A DNA stretch of 64,000 nucleotides from Thamnidium elegans (taxonomy: Eukaryota; Mucoromycota; Mucoromycetes; Mucorales; Mucoraceae), in contig JAIXMG010000020.1 in NCBI GenBank assembly GCA_025201345.1, positions 496,001-560,000 on the forward strand. The letters run 5' to 3'. Below, one piece after another: positions 1-12,203 of this stretch. Both the position numbers and the translations under genes were made by a program. The notes under the pieces are model-generated. The model did no database searches and was not told the origin of the DNA. It saw only the letters and a list, made by a program, of their open reading frames with translations. The first letter of the stretch is position 1. The number at the start of each line of letters is the position of its first letter.

Positions 1-923
1 TTTTATATAACAAGTATATGACCAAAGAACATGCTTTTTAGAAAGAAAAAATGCTTTGCTCATTGTGCATTTAGAATTTATCTAAGACAGTTAGATGTCT
101 TGTTTCAAAATAAAATAGGGACGCGGGATTAATTTGCTTGCAAATCTATAGTAATAAAATCAAGGTTTATGGGATCTTGCATATAATAAATAGTTTAGAA
201 TTGTTGGAGATTTACATCCAGTCTTTATTTTATTTTTTTCAGGCAGCTTATTGCTGCTCATTATTTTACTGATAGTAAAAATATTGCAGATCAATAACTT
301 ACGGTTACTTTTTTCAGGACAAAAATTTTAATGTAGTAAAACTTTAAATACATGTTCATGACCATCACGTTATAAATAAGCTTTGATTTACACTTAACAA
401 AGACATGCTATATCTTCAAAATACCTTGGGAACTCATTAAATGATTATGCACCCAAGCATTACAGCATTTCTTAAATGTCGTTTTTCTCAGGACTCTCAC
501 ACACCGTTTAGTATTTTCCAAAAATAAGCAATTCCGGATTAATTTTTTTTACATCGATCGTGCGGTTATACAGAGAGTGGGAAGATTTTTTTGTTGTTGT
601 TGTTATTGTTGTTCTGAGTGGAATTTTCCTTAAGTTTTTTTTTTTTTTTTTTTTACGATCTAATATTTTTAAGAAGGAGAGAAAGTTTTGAGTAATACAC
701 ATGCATGATTTAGTTGCACGAAAAAAAAAGTTTGTTAAATAAGGAGAAAAAGAGAAATCAAAATAAATGAACGAGCCAACGATTGAAAAGAAAAAGATTT
801 AAAAGATGTTTCTCTATTTCGCTGCAGGGATTAATTAAGTATGTTGTTGTACTACTACTGATTTTTTATTATCTGTTGGAAACTAAGAACGAGGGTGAGT
901 CATTATAAAATGATGGATTCAAT

Positions 924-1099
924 GAAACCGACCTGGTTCTTTTTGAATGTGTATTAAAAAGCAATGTTTCAGAAACCCCTTGTTGTACATGTGAGTTTAG
1001 TATATTAAAAAAAAAAAGTGAAACCGACCAAGTGGGTTCTTTTCCCTATCTTATATCCTTCTTTTTTTTTTTTACAGAGAACCCGAGGTAAAACCGACA
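924..1099 (+). repeat. Dispersed AAACCGAC motif, three copies
   Basis: GAAACCGACC occurs at 924-933 and at 1020-1029. Both copies are followed within a few bases by GGTTCTTTT. A shorter version, AAAACCGACA, lies near 1090-1099. Function unknown. It could be an upstream regulatory repeat or a relic of duplication. Confidence 0.4.
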
Positions 1100-1899
1100 T
1101 ATTAATAGCCAAGCTTTTGGTTTTATTTAAACATGTAATTTAACGCTTTTTAGTATCATTTACAGCATTTACACGAAACTTTATATTCAAAAAAAGCCAA
1201 TTTATTCATCAGGGGGTTATGTGATGTTAGTACAACAGTAACAACTATCTATTTATGGGATAATAATTGTTTAAAAGAGAAAAAGTTTGCATTGTATAAA
1301 GTATAATAATTATATTTTTAAAAAAAAAAAAAATTCATGTAAGATGACACGAAACAAAAAATATTCTTTATTATTGTTACTCCTAAAACTGAATAGTCTT
1401 TTTTTTTTGGGGGGGAAGAGAAAATTAGATGGCCTGATATTTTTTTTTAAAAAAACAAACTCTTTCTCGGGACGTGCAGTACCGATTGTTGTAACTCAAA
1501 AATTATTTTTCAAGATCTGTAAAAAAAAAAAAAAAAAAAGCTTGTATTTTATCAGGATTATATTTTTTATTTGCATCGTCAAATTATGATTTAATTCGAG
1601 ATGTAGGATCGGGAATATAAAAAAGCTTGAGCGGATACTCAACTAAAAGGAAAAGCCTGCTTTTTTTTTTACGTTTTGACAAGAGAATCAAAAAGGTTTT
1701 GATATAAAAAAAAGAAAGCAGAAAAAAAAAAAAGATATTTTCTACTTTCTGTCTACTCATTGTGGGTAAACGGGTAACCATGGATTTCATTTTACACGTC
1801 CCTGAACTTTCAAATGGCCAGGCAAACAACGCGTATATACTTTGATGACTTCACAAAAAAAAAAGAAAAACCCTTTTTTGGCGGCGGCTTAAAGTACAT

Positions 1900-1925
1900 C
1901 ACGTGAGAGCATTGGGTGGCAATGC
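1900..1925. promoter_or_regulatory. CACGTG box plus GCATTG/CAATGC inverted repeat
   Basis: CACGTG lies at 1900-1905, and GCATTG-GGTGG-CAATGC at 1909-1925, about 245-270 bp before the PP2C start codon. CACGTG is the classic bHLH core, and the inverted repeat carries a CCAAT-like ATTGG. The position suits a promoter element; the regulator is unknown. Confidence 0.35.
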
Positions 1926-2169
1926 CAATCCCCCTTTCCCCCATTTTTCTTCTTTTCTCATAACCTTTTTTTTTTTTTTTTTTTTTTTTTTCTCCATCGA
2001 TCAAAAAAAAAACTATTTTGGTGTCATCTTGCAGAAACTTTAGTATTTTATAGTATTGTAATGTTTTTACATCATCTAGTTTTTTTTAAATACATGTATA
2101 TTAACATGTATTTTCATCTCTTTTTATATAAATTTGAATTATTATGCAATTTATAGTATTTTATTCACA

Positions 2170-3570
2170 ATGGGACAAACATTATCAGAACCAATTACTG
2201 AAAAGACGTCAACTCACGGGTCTAACAAAAAATATTTTTATGGTTGCTCTCATATGCAAGGTTGGAGACTTAGTAAGTAATCTTGCCTTTGAATAGTTAC
2301 AGATGGGGCGTTAAACATGATGAACTATTTAGCAATGGAAGATGCACATACCACTCTTTTAAAGTTGGGCGATACTGATTTTAGTTTCTTTGGTGTGTTT
2401 GATGGACATGGAGGTAAGTTAACTTTATAAAAGGAAAGAAAAAACGCCAGAAAAATTCATTTTTTTTTTTTTTTTTTTTTTTTTTGTATGTGTGTAGGTT
2501 CTTCTATAGCTCATTATACTGGTCAAACGTTATATAAAAAAGTACTTGAAAGTGAATATTTTGAAAAAAAGGAATATGCAAAGGCTATGACAGATGCCTT
2601 TTTAACTTTAGACAAGTGTTTGATTGAAGGTACAGTGCAATATTTTGTATATAAATGTGCGAACGAAAAAAGATGACCTAACTTTTTTCTTCTTCTTCTT
2701 TAGATAATGATTTTGCTTATGATCCTTCTGGATGTACAGCTGTTACTGCTCTTGTTACTGACGAAGATGAAATTATTGTGGTAATATATTATACTTTTAT
2801 AAGGGAACCAGAGAGATAATTAAGATTGTTCTAGGCCAACGCAGGTGATTCAAGAGCTGTTATTAGTATTGCAGGAAAGGTAAAGCCTCTTTCTTACGAT
2901 CATAAACCAACCGATGAAGCCGAGATGGAAAGAATTATCAATGCTGGTGGATTTGTTGACTTTGGCCGTGTTAATGGTAAAAAAAAAAAGTTTATTATTT
3001 GATTGCGTGAGATTAACATTATATATAAAAGGCAACTTGGCACTTTCTCGCGCAATAGGTGATTTCGAATTTAAACAAAATGAAAAACTTCCTGCAGAAA
3101 AACAAGCAGTTACTTGTAAGTATAGTCAATGGTGTGTGTGTAAGTACACGTCTCTTATATTTTTATGTGTATGTGTATAGGTAACCCTGATATTATAACA
3201 CACAAGATTACCAAAGATGACGAGTTTTTTGTATTAGCTTGCGATGGTTAGTAAATAACAAAATAAGTCAATTAACCTGTAACTAACACGGTTTTTGTTG
3301 TTGTTATTGTTGTTGTTATGTAATATAGGTATATGGGATTGTATGTCCAATCAAGAAGTTGTTGATTTTGTTCATTCTGGAGTAGCTGAAGATAAAGCAC
3401 TTGAAACTATTTGTGAAAATATGATGGATCATTGTCTTGCAGATGCTCAAACATCAAATGGACTTGGTTACGATAATATGTCAGTTATGATTATTGGTAT
3501 TCTCAATGGTAAAACTGAAAAGGAATGGTATCAAAGTATGAAAGAAAAAAAGGCAGTTAAATCAGAATAA
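2170..3570 (+). CDS. PP2C-type protein phosphatase (Ptc2/Ptc3-like)
   Basis: Metal-dependent Ser/Thr phosphatase. Eight exons: 2170-2272, 2333-2413, 2498-2629, 2704-2780, 2835-2976, 3032-3115, 3181-3246, 3329-3570, giving 308 residues. PP2C landmarks occur in order: MQGWRLTMEDAH (about 29-40), FDGHGG (about 57-62), ANAGDSRA (132-139), [18 protein letters not shown] (about 226-232) and DNMSV (277-281). The Asp residues in these motifs bind the catalytic Mn/Mg ions in the family, so an active enzyme is expected. The N-terminal MGQTLSEP resembles the myristoylatable start of Ptc2/3 and PPM1A/B. The protein is shorter than yeast Ptc2/3 and lacks their C-terminal extension. In yeast such enzymes damp stress MAPK and checkpoint signalling; assigning a pathway here is inference. 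Confidence 0.95.
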
Positions 3571-4387
3571 AAAAAGTTTTTTTTTTCTTTTTCTTTTTTT
3601 TTTATACATGTATAACTATTTAGTTTAAATTAAATGTTAAGTTTTAAGCTTTTTGGTGTGACCTTATTTTGATTCATGTGAGCATTCTTTTTTTTAAAAA
3701 AAAAGCAAAGAATGTCTTGAATAATATATAACAAACAATAATGTAAAACATATTTTAAAATGAATTCAGAACTCCTCACCCCCTCAATTATTTTAGTATT
3801 TTTTTAATTTATCGGCTAATCTTTTTTCTTCTTCTTAAATGTAAGGTAACAGATCGATTATGAGATTTTAATTACTATGTTTTATGCACTGAATAAGCAC
3901 ATGGGAAACTCTTCCAAGGTATTCTTCTACTCATGTGTTTAAGGATCTCCAACTGATGTTACTAGATTTAGCCGATATAATATAGGCAAAAAACTCTTAC
4001 ATAATAAGTTAAGAATGGTTATAATTCATATTTAATCCATAGTTACAACATGAATTGTTTAAAGTCGAAATCTATTAGTTGCAGTAAGGTTTCAAACATT
4101 CATGTACATGATGTAATATGGATAAAACAGTCAAAAAATAATCCTTGTAAGAACTTTTTCTTTTTTTTTAAAAAAAAGGGCAACCCTTGTTGCAATATTA
4201 CACAGAAACACATTTATAACGTATTATAGCTTACTGAAATTAGCGTAAAAAAAAAAGCGTAAAAAAAAAACGTATAAAAAAGAGTAAAAAAAAAAAAAAA
4301 AAAAAAAAAAGTTTAATTTAATTATACTTTTTGTTTCTTTTTTAAACTTTTTTTTATTTACTTTTACATTCCAATTAAAACATTCTA
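3571..4387. other. Intergenic, PP2C to ceramidase
   Basis: AT-rich with no coding signal. It contains T-run/A-run palindromes (for example near 3686-3705 and 4155-4180) that could fold in the PP2C 3' region, and long A tracts before the ceramidase start. Confidence 0.5.
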
Positions 4388-4506
4388 ATGAAAGATAACG
4401 AAGGGTATTGGGGTCCTGTCACAAGCTCAGTTGATTGGTAATAAATATTATTCTATTCTGTTCTACTGTCTATGAAAAATGATCTCATACTGATGGTATC
4501 ATTAAA

Positions 4507-4542
<36 letters not shown>

Positions 4543-5690
4543 TGTGAAGAGAATTACCGATATTCATGGTACATTGCCGAATTTTGGAATACGGTGTCGG
4601 TGAGTTTAAAGAATCGGAGATATATTTATATTTATCGGTTGAATGGGAAATAAAAGAAGAAGGGGAGGGTTATGTGTTCTAATATAGTATTTAGAGTCTG
4701 GCCATGATTATATTAGGTTTAATGGGTGTAGGCCTCCATTTTAAATCACTAGGTTGGAAACTATCTACAGGCTATTTATTTATTGTTCTTGTTGGGATTG
4801 GAAGGTAAAATCTATTTATACTAAAAAAAAAAAAAAAAAAAAATAGTTTATAATTTTCGTGTTACTATTTTAAACATTTCAGTGTTTTGTTTCATGCTAC
4901 TTTACAATATCAGCATCAAATGTGGGACGAGGTATGCTTATAATTTATTTTATTTTTACTGTCATATTAATACATGAGAAAAAAAAAGCTTCCGATGATA
5001 TGGACGGCATGTTATATGCTTTGGTTATTATTACAAGAGCATGGATACAATTATACCATTCCTATTATTAGTTATTGTGGTTTTGCTACATTTGTCACTA
5101 GCCAGTCTAAGGGTTCAACACAATTCTTCTTATTCCAAACCTCGTAAAGTATTTTTTTTTTATCGTTTAACAGAAAAAAAAAAAAAAAAAAAAAAACTAA
5201 TTTTATTTTTTTAGATTTGGATTAGTCATGTGGAGTTGCTTTTGGTTCGTATGGAATTTATACAAGGGCGTTAAAACTGATGAAATTCGAACAATCTTTC
5301 ATCGAGGTGTTCAATTCTTAATTACTGCTATTGGTGTATGGTTATTTGACGGTAATTTATGTTTTATTTATGAACATGTACCCAACCCTCAATTGCATGC
5401 TTGGTAAGATTTTTTAAATTATTTCTTAAAAAAAAAGTCTAATTGATTGTCATGGTTACACATGAAAACAAATAGGTGGCATGTTTTGGTAAATAAATAA
5501 ATAAAAAAAAAAAAAAAACGCTTAAATGGTTTAACTAATATTTTTTTTTTATTAGATATGCGTTAGTTTACATTATTTCTTTGTTGCAGCAGGTTATGAA
5601 ATAATTAAACGTAAACCAATCGGCAAGAAAATTAAGGTCAAATATTTAGTAGGAATTCCATACGTTGTTACTATATGTAAGGGGGAATGA
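4388..5690 (+). CDS. Alkaline ceramidase (Ypc1/Ydc1 family)
   Basis: Integral-membrane hydrolase that cleaves (phyto/dihydro)ceramide to a sphingoid base and fatty acid, in the ER/Golgi in known members. Eight exons: 4388-4437, 4542-4599, 4695-4804, 4883-4931, 4989-5143, 5215-5403, 5476-5488, 5556-5690, giving 252 residues. Family hallmarks are the N-terminal GYWGPVTSSVDWCEENY, IAEFWNTVS, the FHATLQYQHQMWDELPM segment (His and Asp used in zinc/catalysis in the family) and the WWHVL...LHYFF C-terminal histidine region. Several hydrophobic stretches fit the seven-helix fold. The seventh exon is only 13 nt, and intron 1 ends in 30 consecutive A residues before its final G. The C-terminal KRKP/KKIK region is basic. 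Confidence 0.92.
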
Positions 5691-6367
5691 GAATTATACA
5701 TTCTTTGATAATTAAGGTTGGCTCAAGAAACAATTAATTGAAAACAATTGACCTTTTATTAAGAGTAAAAATAAGTTATTCCCGCCAAAATAAATTAAAA
5801 ATAGGGGTTTTTTGATTATAAAAAATGCGCGCGTATTTATAAAGCTGAGTAATTTTTTTAGCTGTATGAACCTTATTTTCAATATCTATGTTTCATACAA
5901 AGTCCGAAATACGCTACTGCAGTTTATAAAAAACATGAAATTAAGGTCCAGACTCAAAAATATTTTTTAACTTTTTTTTCTGTTATACAATAACAAAACT
6001 GTGTGTAATGACATCAAGTATAGGCAATCAAGATATTTCCCGATCCAGCAATTTTTCTTCTTTCTCCCTTTTTTTTTTACCGTAAAGCAAGTCCCCCCTC
6101 CCCCCAAGAATGCAGTTCGCTCCTCTATTTTGCATGAAACATACATTACTTCTTTTTCGCGCTTTCATGACATAATATGCTGATCATGAAAAAAAGGTTA
6201 AAAAAAAAAAAGAAAAAAAAAAAAAAAAAAAGGCTTTTTTAGCTATAAATACCGTACTTTTTTTTTTTTTTTTTCTTTTTTCTTTTTTCTTTATCTCTTT
6301 TCTTTTGTTTAAACTTTTTTTTTTTTTTTCCCTTTACTTTTATCTCCAATATATAAAAAAAAGAAAA
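5691..6367. other. Intergenic, ceramidase to WOPR gene
   Basis: No gene seen. Pyrimidine-rich tracts (about 6040-6085 and 6255-6350) precede the WOPR start codon, as in many fungal promoters. Confidence 0.5.
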
Positions 6368-7210
6368 ATGGAAACTTATATTGGTCATATCAAGACGCCT
6401 CAAGATGCTTTGATTGTATTCGAAGCTTGTAGAAGAAATCAACTTGTACGTGTACAACGTAGATTATCATCAAAAGAAAGAATTCAAATTCGTTCAGGGT
6501 CAGTTTTTGCTTGGGATGAAAGGGAAGCAGGTATGAGACGGTGGACAGATGGACGTACCTGGTCTCCTAGTCGTGTATTAGGTAGTTTCTTAACTTATCG
6601 TGAATTGGATACAAAACGAAGACCACGTCGACCTAGTTCATCTTCTTCATTACCAGTTTGCAATAATAATAATACTAAAGCATCATCAGCATGTTCTTAC
6701 AAGAGAGACGGTCTTATTAAACAAAGTTTTTCAATTTGCACAGCCACCAATCAAAAATTACACCTTATTTCATATTACTCCAAATCCGATGTCTTGGCCG
6801 GCCGTTTAAAGCAACCAACAACCGATCCTTTATTAAGTCAAATTAATGTACCCAAAGGCTTATATCCAGAATTAAATCCTTTAGACACAAGTGGTGGTCA
6901 TTCAGCTACACTTCATAATATGATTCAAGATACAAATAATTTACCTTCTTCACCATGCCTTTCACAAAGATCTTCAATTGATAGTAGTCCATCACTCTCT
7001 TCTTCACCTAGTACGTGTGACGATGATATCATGATGACTGAATTATTACCTTCTCCTCATTCTATTTATTCATCCGCTTCTGCTAATACAAGTTCATTAT
7101 CACCTAAAATAAATACATGCTTACCTGCACAAGACATTGCATGGGAAAAATTTCCTTCTTCAGAAGACCAACGTCAACTTAGAGCTCTTCAAGGTCTATT
7201 ACGATTATAA
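6368..7210 (+). CDS. WOPR-domain transcription regulator (Gti1/Pac2 family)
   Basis: Single-exon gene of 280 residues. The start is the ATG just after the pyrimidine/A-rich leader, beginning METYIGHIKTPQDALIVFEA. The N-terminal WOPR half carries the diagnostic SGSVFAWDEREAGMRRWTDG and WSPSRVLGSFLTYRE (about 41-75). The second WOPR box (GLIKQSFSI...HLISYYSKSDV) is near residues 115-145, after a Ser/Asn-rich spacer. WOPR proteins (Wor1, Gti1, Pac2, Ryp1) are nuclear DNA-binding regulators of morphology, gluconate uptake or mating. The C-terminal third is Ser/Pro-rich and likely disordered. Which of Gti1 or Pac2 is the closer relative cannot be decided by eye. Confidence 0.93.
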   Translation: METYIGHIKTPQDALIVFEACRRNQLVRVQRRLSSKERIQIRSGSVFAWDEREAGMRRWTDGRTWSPSRVLGSFLTYRELDTKRRPRRPSSSSSLPVCNNNNTKASSACSYKRDGLIKQSFSICTATNQKLHLISYYSKSDVLAGRLKQPTTDPLLSQINVPKGLYPELNPLDTSGGHSATLHNMIQDTNNLPSSPCLSQRSSIDSSPSLSSSPSTCDDDIMMTELLPSPHSIYSSASANTSSLSPKINTCLPAQDIAWEKFPSSEDQRQLRALQGLLRL

Positions 7211-7335
7211 ACCAATATATACTTTTTTATTTTATTTTTTTCATTCTCCTCTTTAAATCCTTTTATCCTTATTTAATTCTCTGCACAAACAACATTTTCA
7301 TTAAAAAAAAAAAAAATACAACATAACTCGCACAC

Positions 7336-7374
<39 letters not shown>

Positions 7375-8453
7375 TACACACACACAAATACACTATACCT
7401 TTGCTTTTTTTTAAATTTTTTTTTTTTCTTCTTTTTTGAAATAAAAATTATTATGCTTTGTTCAGTTCAAAACTGGTCGATTTTAATTATTAAAATGATG
7501 TGTTAAATTTAAACTTTTTTAGTATAAAAGAATGTTTGCCCATTACCTTGGTTCATGTAAGACCTTCAAATGTCTCATTTAAAGTACAAAAACCCCCACC
7601 CCTTCTTTTACTCCCTTTCAATTCAGACGCATGTAAACCCACATGTCGTGAGATTAACAAAACTAATCATTTTCTTTTTCTTTAAAAAGGAAATTTTCGA
7701 AAGGAGGCAAAAAAAGTAAATATGTTGTGTAAACCTTAAAAGTATTTCATTGTCTAACTGATAAAATAGTGAGACCATGTTAGTATAAGCGTAGTGTGAT
7801 TTAAAAAAAGGAGAGAATGTAAATTTTACTCTGTGTGTGTACGATCTTCTGTGAATCGGAAATATTTCTATAATATGGATATTTACATCGTTTTCTTAAG
7901 ACATAGTTGATAATAACATTCTATTAACTTAAATCATACAACCAAACCCATGCCTTTCTTTTATTAAGAAAAAAGGACAGCCTCTTTTTTTTTAAAAAAA
8001 AAAAGATTCCTTTTTGACATTGTGGCGTGCTTGAATAATAGTAGTAAAAGAATCACTTTAAAAAAAAAAGCTTTTTTTTTTTTTTTTTTTCATTATTGAT
8101 AATTATTTAGTATAGAACTACAGGGTCTTTAGTCCTTATCAGTTATTTATTTACTATTTTTAAACTTGGTACCTTTTTTTTTTTTTTTTTTTTTTTCTTC
8201 TCATACTAAATATCCACCCGTTATAACCTATTATACTGTCACATTGTTTTCTTTCCCAAAATCGAAATTAGCTTCGTTAGTTACAGTCGTGACCTGATCA
8301 CTTGGTTTAAGGCACAAGAAAATTTAATTATTTAGACAAAAAAAAAGGTTAATTTTTTTATTTGGGAAATATGGTGTATATATATAGTACATTGTTTGTT
8401 TTTTTTAAAGGGAAAATGAATGCAATTTTTTCTTTTTTTTTTTAAAAAGAAAT
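7211..8453. other. Intergenic between convergent WOPR and PCK1 genes
   Basis: Holds the 3' regions of two convergent genes, the CA microsatellite (about 7329-7390) and several T-run/A-run palindromes (about 7983-8004, 8058-8090). No coding exon was seen. Confidence 0.5.
7329..7390 (+). repeat. (CA)n microsatellite
   Basis: Near-perfect CA dinucleotide array with a few interruptions (CG, AAATA), lying 3' of the WOPR gene. Confidence 0.9.
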
Positions 8454-10332
8454 TTAAAGTTGAGGACCAGCGTTCAAAGTAGCTTCATTAGAACCAGAGA
8501 CATAAGTCTTGAAGTTTTCAACAAACATTTGACCAACATTACGAAGAGAAGCATCAAACTCAGCATCGGTACCGTTCCAAGCGGTCTTGGGGTTCAAGAG
8601 TTCAGCAGGAACATTGGCAACAGCCTTAGGAACCTTCAAGTTGAAGATATCGAGGTTCTCAAATTCAGCCTTGGCTAATTCACCGTTATGGATAGAATCG
8701 AGGATAGCACGAGTATACTTGAGAGGACAACGCTTGGAGGTAGCGGCAGAACCACCAATCCAACCAGTGTTGATCAACCAAGCATCAGCCTTATGAGCAG
8801 ACATCTTTTCAGCCAACATGGTAGCATAATGTTGAGGATGGAGTACAAGGAAAGGTGCACCGAAACAAGCAGAGAAAGTAGCTTGAGGTTCAACAATACC
8901 ATCTTCAGTACCAGGAACCTTGGTGGTATAACCAGAGATGAAATGGTACATGGCTTGTTCAGCAGTCAACTTGGAGACAGGAGGTAAGACACCAAAGGCA
9001 TCACAGGTCAACAAGATAATGTTCTTGGGGTGACCACCAACACAAGGAATCTTGGCGTTAGGGATATGGTAGATGGGATAAGCACAACGGGTGTTCTCAG
9101 TTAAGAAATCGTCAGAGTAATCAACTTCACGAGTCTCTTCATCAAGAACAACGTTTTCGAGAATAGCACCAAACTTAATGGCGTTGAAAATATCAGGTTC
9201 CTTTTCTCCTGATAAATCAATACACTTGGCGTAACAACCACCTTCAATGTTGAAGACACCATCGTCGGACCAACAGTGCTCATCGTCACCAATCAACATA
9301 CGCTTAGGATCGGCAGAGAGAGTGGTCTTACCGGTACCTGAGAGACCAAAGAAAAGAGAGACATCACCAGCGGGACCTTCATTAGCAGAAGAATGGAGAG
9401 ATAAGACACCAGCCTTAGGCATAAGATAATGCATCACAGTGAAGATCTAGTGATTTATAAATTGTTAGTCATCTATGTATCGGAGGTTCAATTGTGCCTC
9501 GATTTTTCCCACAATTTAAAATACTTACACCCTTCTTCATTTCACCAGCATATTCAGAACCAAGAATAACCATCTCAGAACGCTTAAAGTTGACGGAAAC
9601 AGAGGTAGTAGAGGTCATACCGGTAGTATAACGGTTAGCAGGGAACTCACCAGCGTTGAAGATAGTGAAGTCAGGAGTACCAAAGTCTTCAAGTTCTTGC
9701 TCAGTGGGACGGATCAACATGTTGCGCATGAACAAGAGATGGTAGGCACGAGAAGCGACAACACGGACCTTGATACGGTACTTGGGATCCCAACCAGCGT
9801 AACCGTCAAAGACGTAAAGGCGAGGACGGGTGTTGAGGTAATCGATAGCACGTTCACGGTTAATTAAGAAAACCTTTTCACTAATAGGAGTGTTGACAGG
9901 ACCCCACTACAAAAATATACACATAAATATACATATACATATTTACTAAACATAGAAAACACTTACCCAGATATCTTTCTTGGAGGTCTCTTCTTCAACG
10001 ATACGTTTATCCTTGGGAGAACGACCGGTCTTCTTACCAGAGTAGGCACAAAGAGCACCAGCGGAAGAAATAACGGTACCTTGCTCAAAACTCAAGGCTT
10101 GTTCGTAAAGGACAGCAACAGAAGGATTACGCATGATAGTGACCTAAAAAAAAAAAAAAAATAATAATGAGTAACGAATTTTAAGTAATCAATTGTATTG
10201 AGTTTTTTTTTTTACCTTGTCATAGTCAATACCAGCGAATTCGTGAAGATCTTCTTCGACCTTGGTGTGAACAGAGTTGGCAGAAGAAGGTCTACCACCA
10301 GTATAAGGAGATCCGGGTCTTGAAGCAACCAT
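8454..10332 (-). CDS. PCK1: Phosphoenolpyruvate carboxykinase (ATP)
   Basis: Decarboxylates and phosphorylates oxaloacetate to phosphoenolpyruvate with ATP, the committed cytosolic step of gluconeogenesis. Exons on the minus strand: 10332-10216, 10143-9967, 9906-9529, 9446-8454, giving 554 residues, about the length of yeast Pck1. Diagnostic features are [11 protein letters not shown] near the N-terminal third, the kinase-1a P-loop [11 protein letters not shown] (258-268) and the metal-binding kinase-2 segment [13 protein letters not shown] (about 275-287). The start ATG begins [17 protein letters not shown]. Codon use is strongly biased (CGT, GGT, AAG, CTC), as expected for a highly expressed gene. 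Transcription is convergent with the WOPR gene, and the promoter lies in the 630-bp gap before the WD40 gene's 3' end. Confidence 0.98.
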
Positions 10333-10964
10333 TTTTAAAAAAGTATTGTTTTTTTTTGTGGGGAAAAAAAAATAGTAAAGAAGCAGGATAAAAAAAAGAA
10401 ATGGCAGTTATATTTATATTAAAGATTTTGGCTCGTGAAAAAAAAAAGAGTTTACAAGCCGTTCGGAACGAGATGGGTTGGAACCAAAAAGGCTTCCCCC
10501 ACCTTTTACTGGGATTTAATATATAGCACTTTTAGTGGGTCTTGTTAAAGAGCTTACACACTGCTCGGAAAATGCCGGAAACTGAATAAACCCTGCTGGT
10601 TCCGACTTACTCCTCTCTTCAATTTCCTTATTTGCCCGTGTCATTTTTAACCACCAAAGGGCGCATGTGAAAAGAATAAAAACTCAAGTAGCTTTTTTCC
10701 CGATCATTTATTGTTTATAACTCACTTTTTGTTGCTTTTAAGATAACGTAGGTAGATACATGTACTATCATATGAATGATATATATGTAATACGCTTTTT
10801 TTTATCACAGTCAATTATATAAATAAAAAGAGACGGGTGTCATTTTGCATGTCATCTAAAAGAAAGTGTGTAATAATTAAACATCTCCGATCGAATAATT
10901 TATGTATAATCGTCATATGGAATCCGGTAAACTTGAGTATATTTTATTATTAATGACACGTATT
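10333..10964. other. PCK1 upstream region
   Basis: Contains the PCK1 promoter and the 3' end of the STRAP-like gene. It is somewhat GC-richer around 10455-10625 (for example paired GGAACGAGATGGGTTGGAAC words). I found no exact carbon-source-responsive element. Confidence 0.4.
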
Positions 10965-12203
10965 TTAGGCATTACTTGTATCATCTTTTTGCCATAACCC
11001 ATAAGATTTAGTGGCATCTGTTTGCCATAATCTAATCGTTCCATCCTCTACAATTTTTTTTTTTTAAAAAATAATAATTAGAAAAATGCAAAAGACAAAA
11101 AAAAACACTTTATCATATTTTACCTGAACCAGTAGCATAAATTTCACCATCAGGACTATAGCTAACTGTATGAAGAGGTCCATGATGACCTTTATAAACC
11201 TCTATATATACTCGAATTTAATATGTATATATAAAGTAATATAGATTGAACACATACCAACTACTTCTTCAGTTTCGAAATCGTAAATTCTTACCCATAA
11301 ATCATCATCACTGCCTGCAACAAACTTTTTATGACTAGGATGAAGTGATACAGACGAGGTATTTTCCTTGGTTTGAATTTTCTTTACATCCTCAAATGAA
11401 CTAGTACAGTTTTTTAAATTCCTTTTTTTTTTTTTGACGTTTTACATGTATTTTTTTTTACCTGTCGGGTTTCCAGAAATTGGCAGTCTTACCAGCAGCC
11501 CAAGAGACATACTGACCATCAGAAGAAAGCGTCATTGTAGAAATAGGAGCGTCACATTGAATTGTACCACTTTCACGCATAGTACGAAGATCCCAAATTC
11601 TCACAGTAGCATCTTCACCAGCACTCAAGACAGTATGGTGCTGCTCATCCCAAACCACAGCTTTAATCATACCTTCATGACCCAACAATTCCATAGCAGG
11701 TGCGTCAGGTCTGTAAAGATCAAAGATTCTTAACTTTTGCTCTTTACCGCCGGTGATAATCTTGGTACTATCATGATTGAAATCAGTAGCACGTACAATA
11801 TGGTTATGCACAAACGTATGGAGCACTTGGCCATTATGTGTGTCCCATACTTTGGCACTGAAATCAGCAGATCCAGTTACTGCCTTTTCAGAGTCCTTAG
11901 ACAAGCGTGCACTCCAGACAGCTCCTTTATGTCCTTGAAAGGTACCGATCCAATCTCCTGTAACGCCATCACGTAACATGGGATTACCATCTATTGAATA
12001 TAACAACTTTTTCTATTAGAAAAGAGACAACAAAAAAAAGGGGGGGGGAGTTTTTTTTTTTTACCTTTGCAAGCGGATATTAAGAAATATTTTCCTTCGG
12101 GTGTAATAGAAGAAAACTGAATATCAACTACGGGTCTAGTATGACCTGAACAGGTTAAAGGGATGATTCGATTTCCATTACTGTTATTGGTGTTTGCGTT
12201 CAT
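10965..12203 (-). CDS. WD40-repeat protein, STRAP (serine-threonine kinase receptor-associated protein) type
   Basis: Beta-propeller protein of 323 residues. Exons on the minus strand: 12203-12065, 11990-11462, 11400-11258, 11201-11124, 11047-10965. It opens with CSGHTRPVVDIQFSSITPEG (about 18-37), the typical STRAP N-terminus. Further blades follow: GTFQGHKGAVWSARLS, GSADFSAKVWDTHNG, LLGHEGMIKAVVWDE, GEDATVRIWDLRTM, and a final EDGTIRLWQ near the C-terminus. In animals STRAP works with the SMN complex and in mRNA/translation control; yeast Asc1-like or eIF3i-like roles are excluded by the STRAP-type start. It is divergent from the SNRNP25 gene, another RNP factor, which may mean a shared promoter. 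Confidence 0.88.

Larger units (their letters stand above)
1..2169. other. Intergenic, 5' flank of PP2C gene
   Basis: No credible coding exon was seen. The stretch is AT-rich with many A and T homopolymers. It holds a thrice-repeated GAAACCGAC-like motif (924-1099) and, close to the next gene, a CACGTG box followed by an inverted repeat (1900-1925). Confidence 0.6.

Noticed and set aside
1287..1589. 100-residue plus-strand ORF
   Set aside because: Lys/Phe-rich translation of homopolymers, no splice signals or coding composition.
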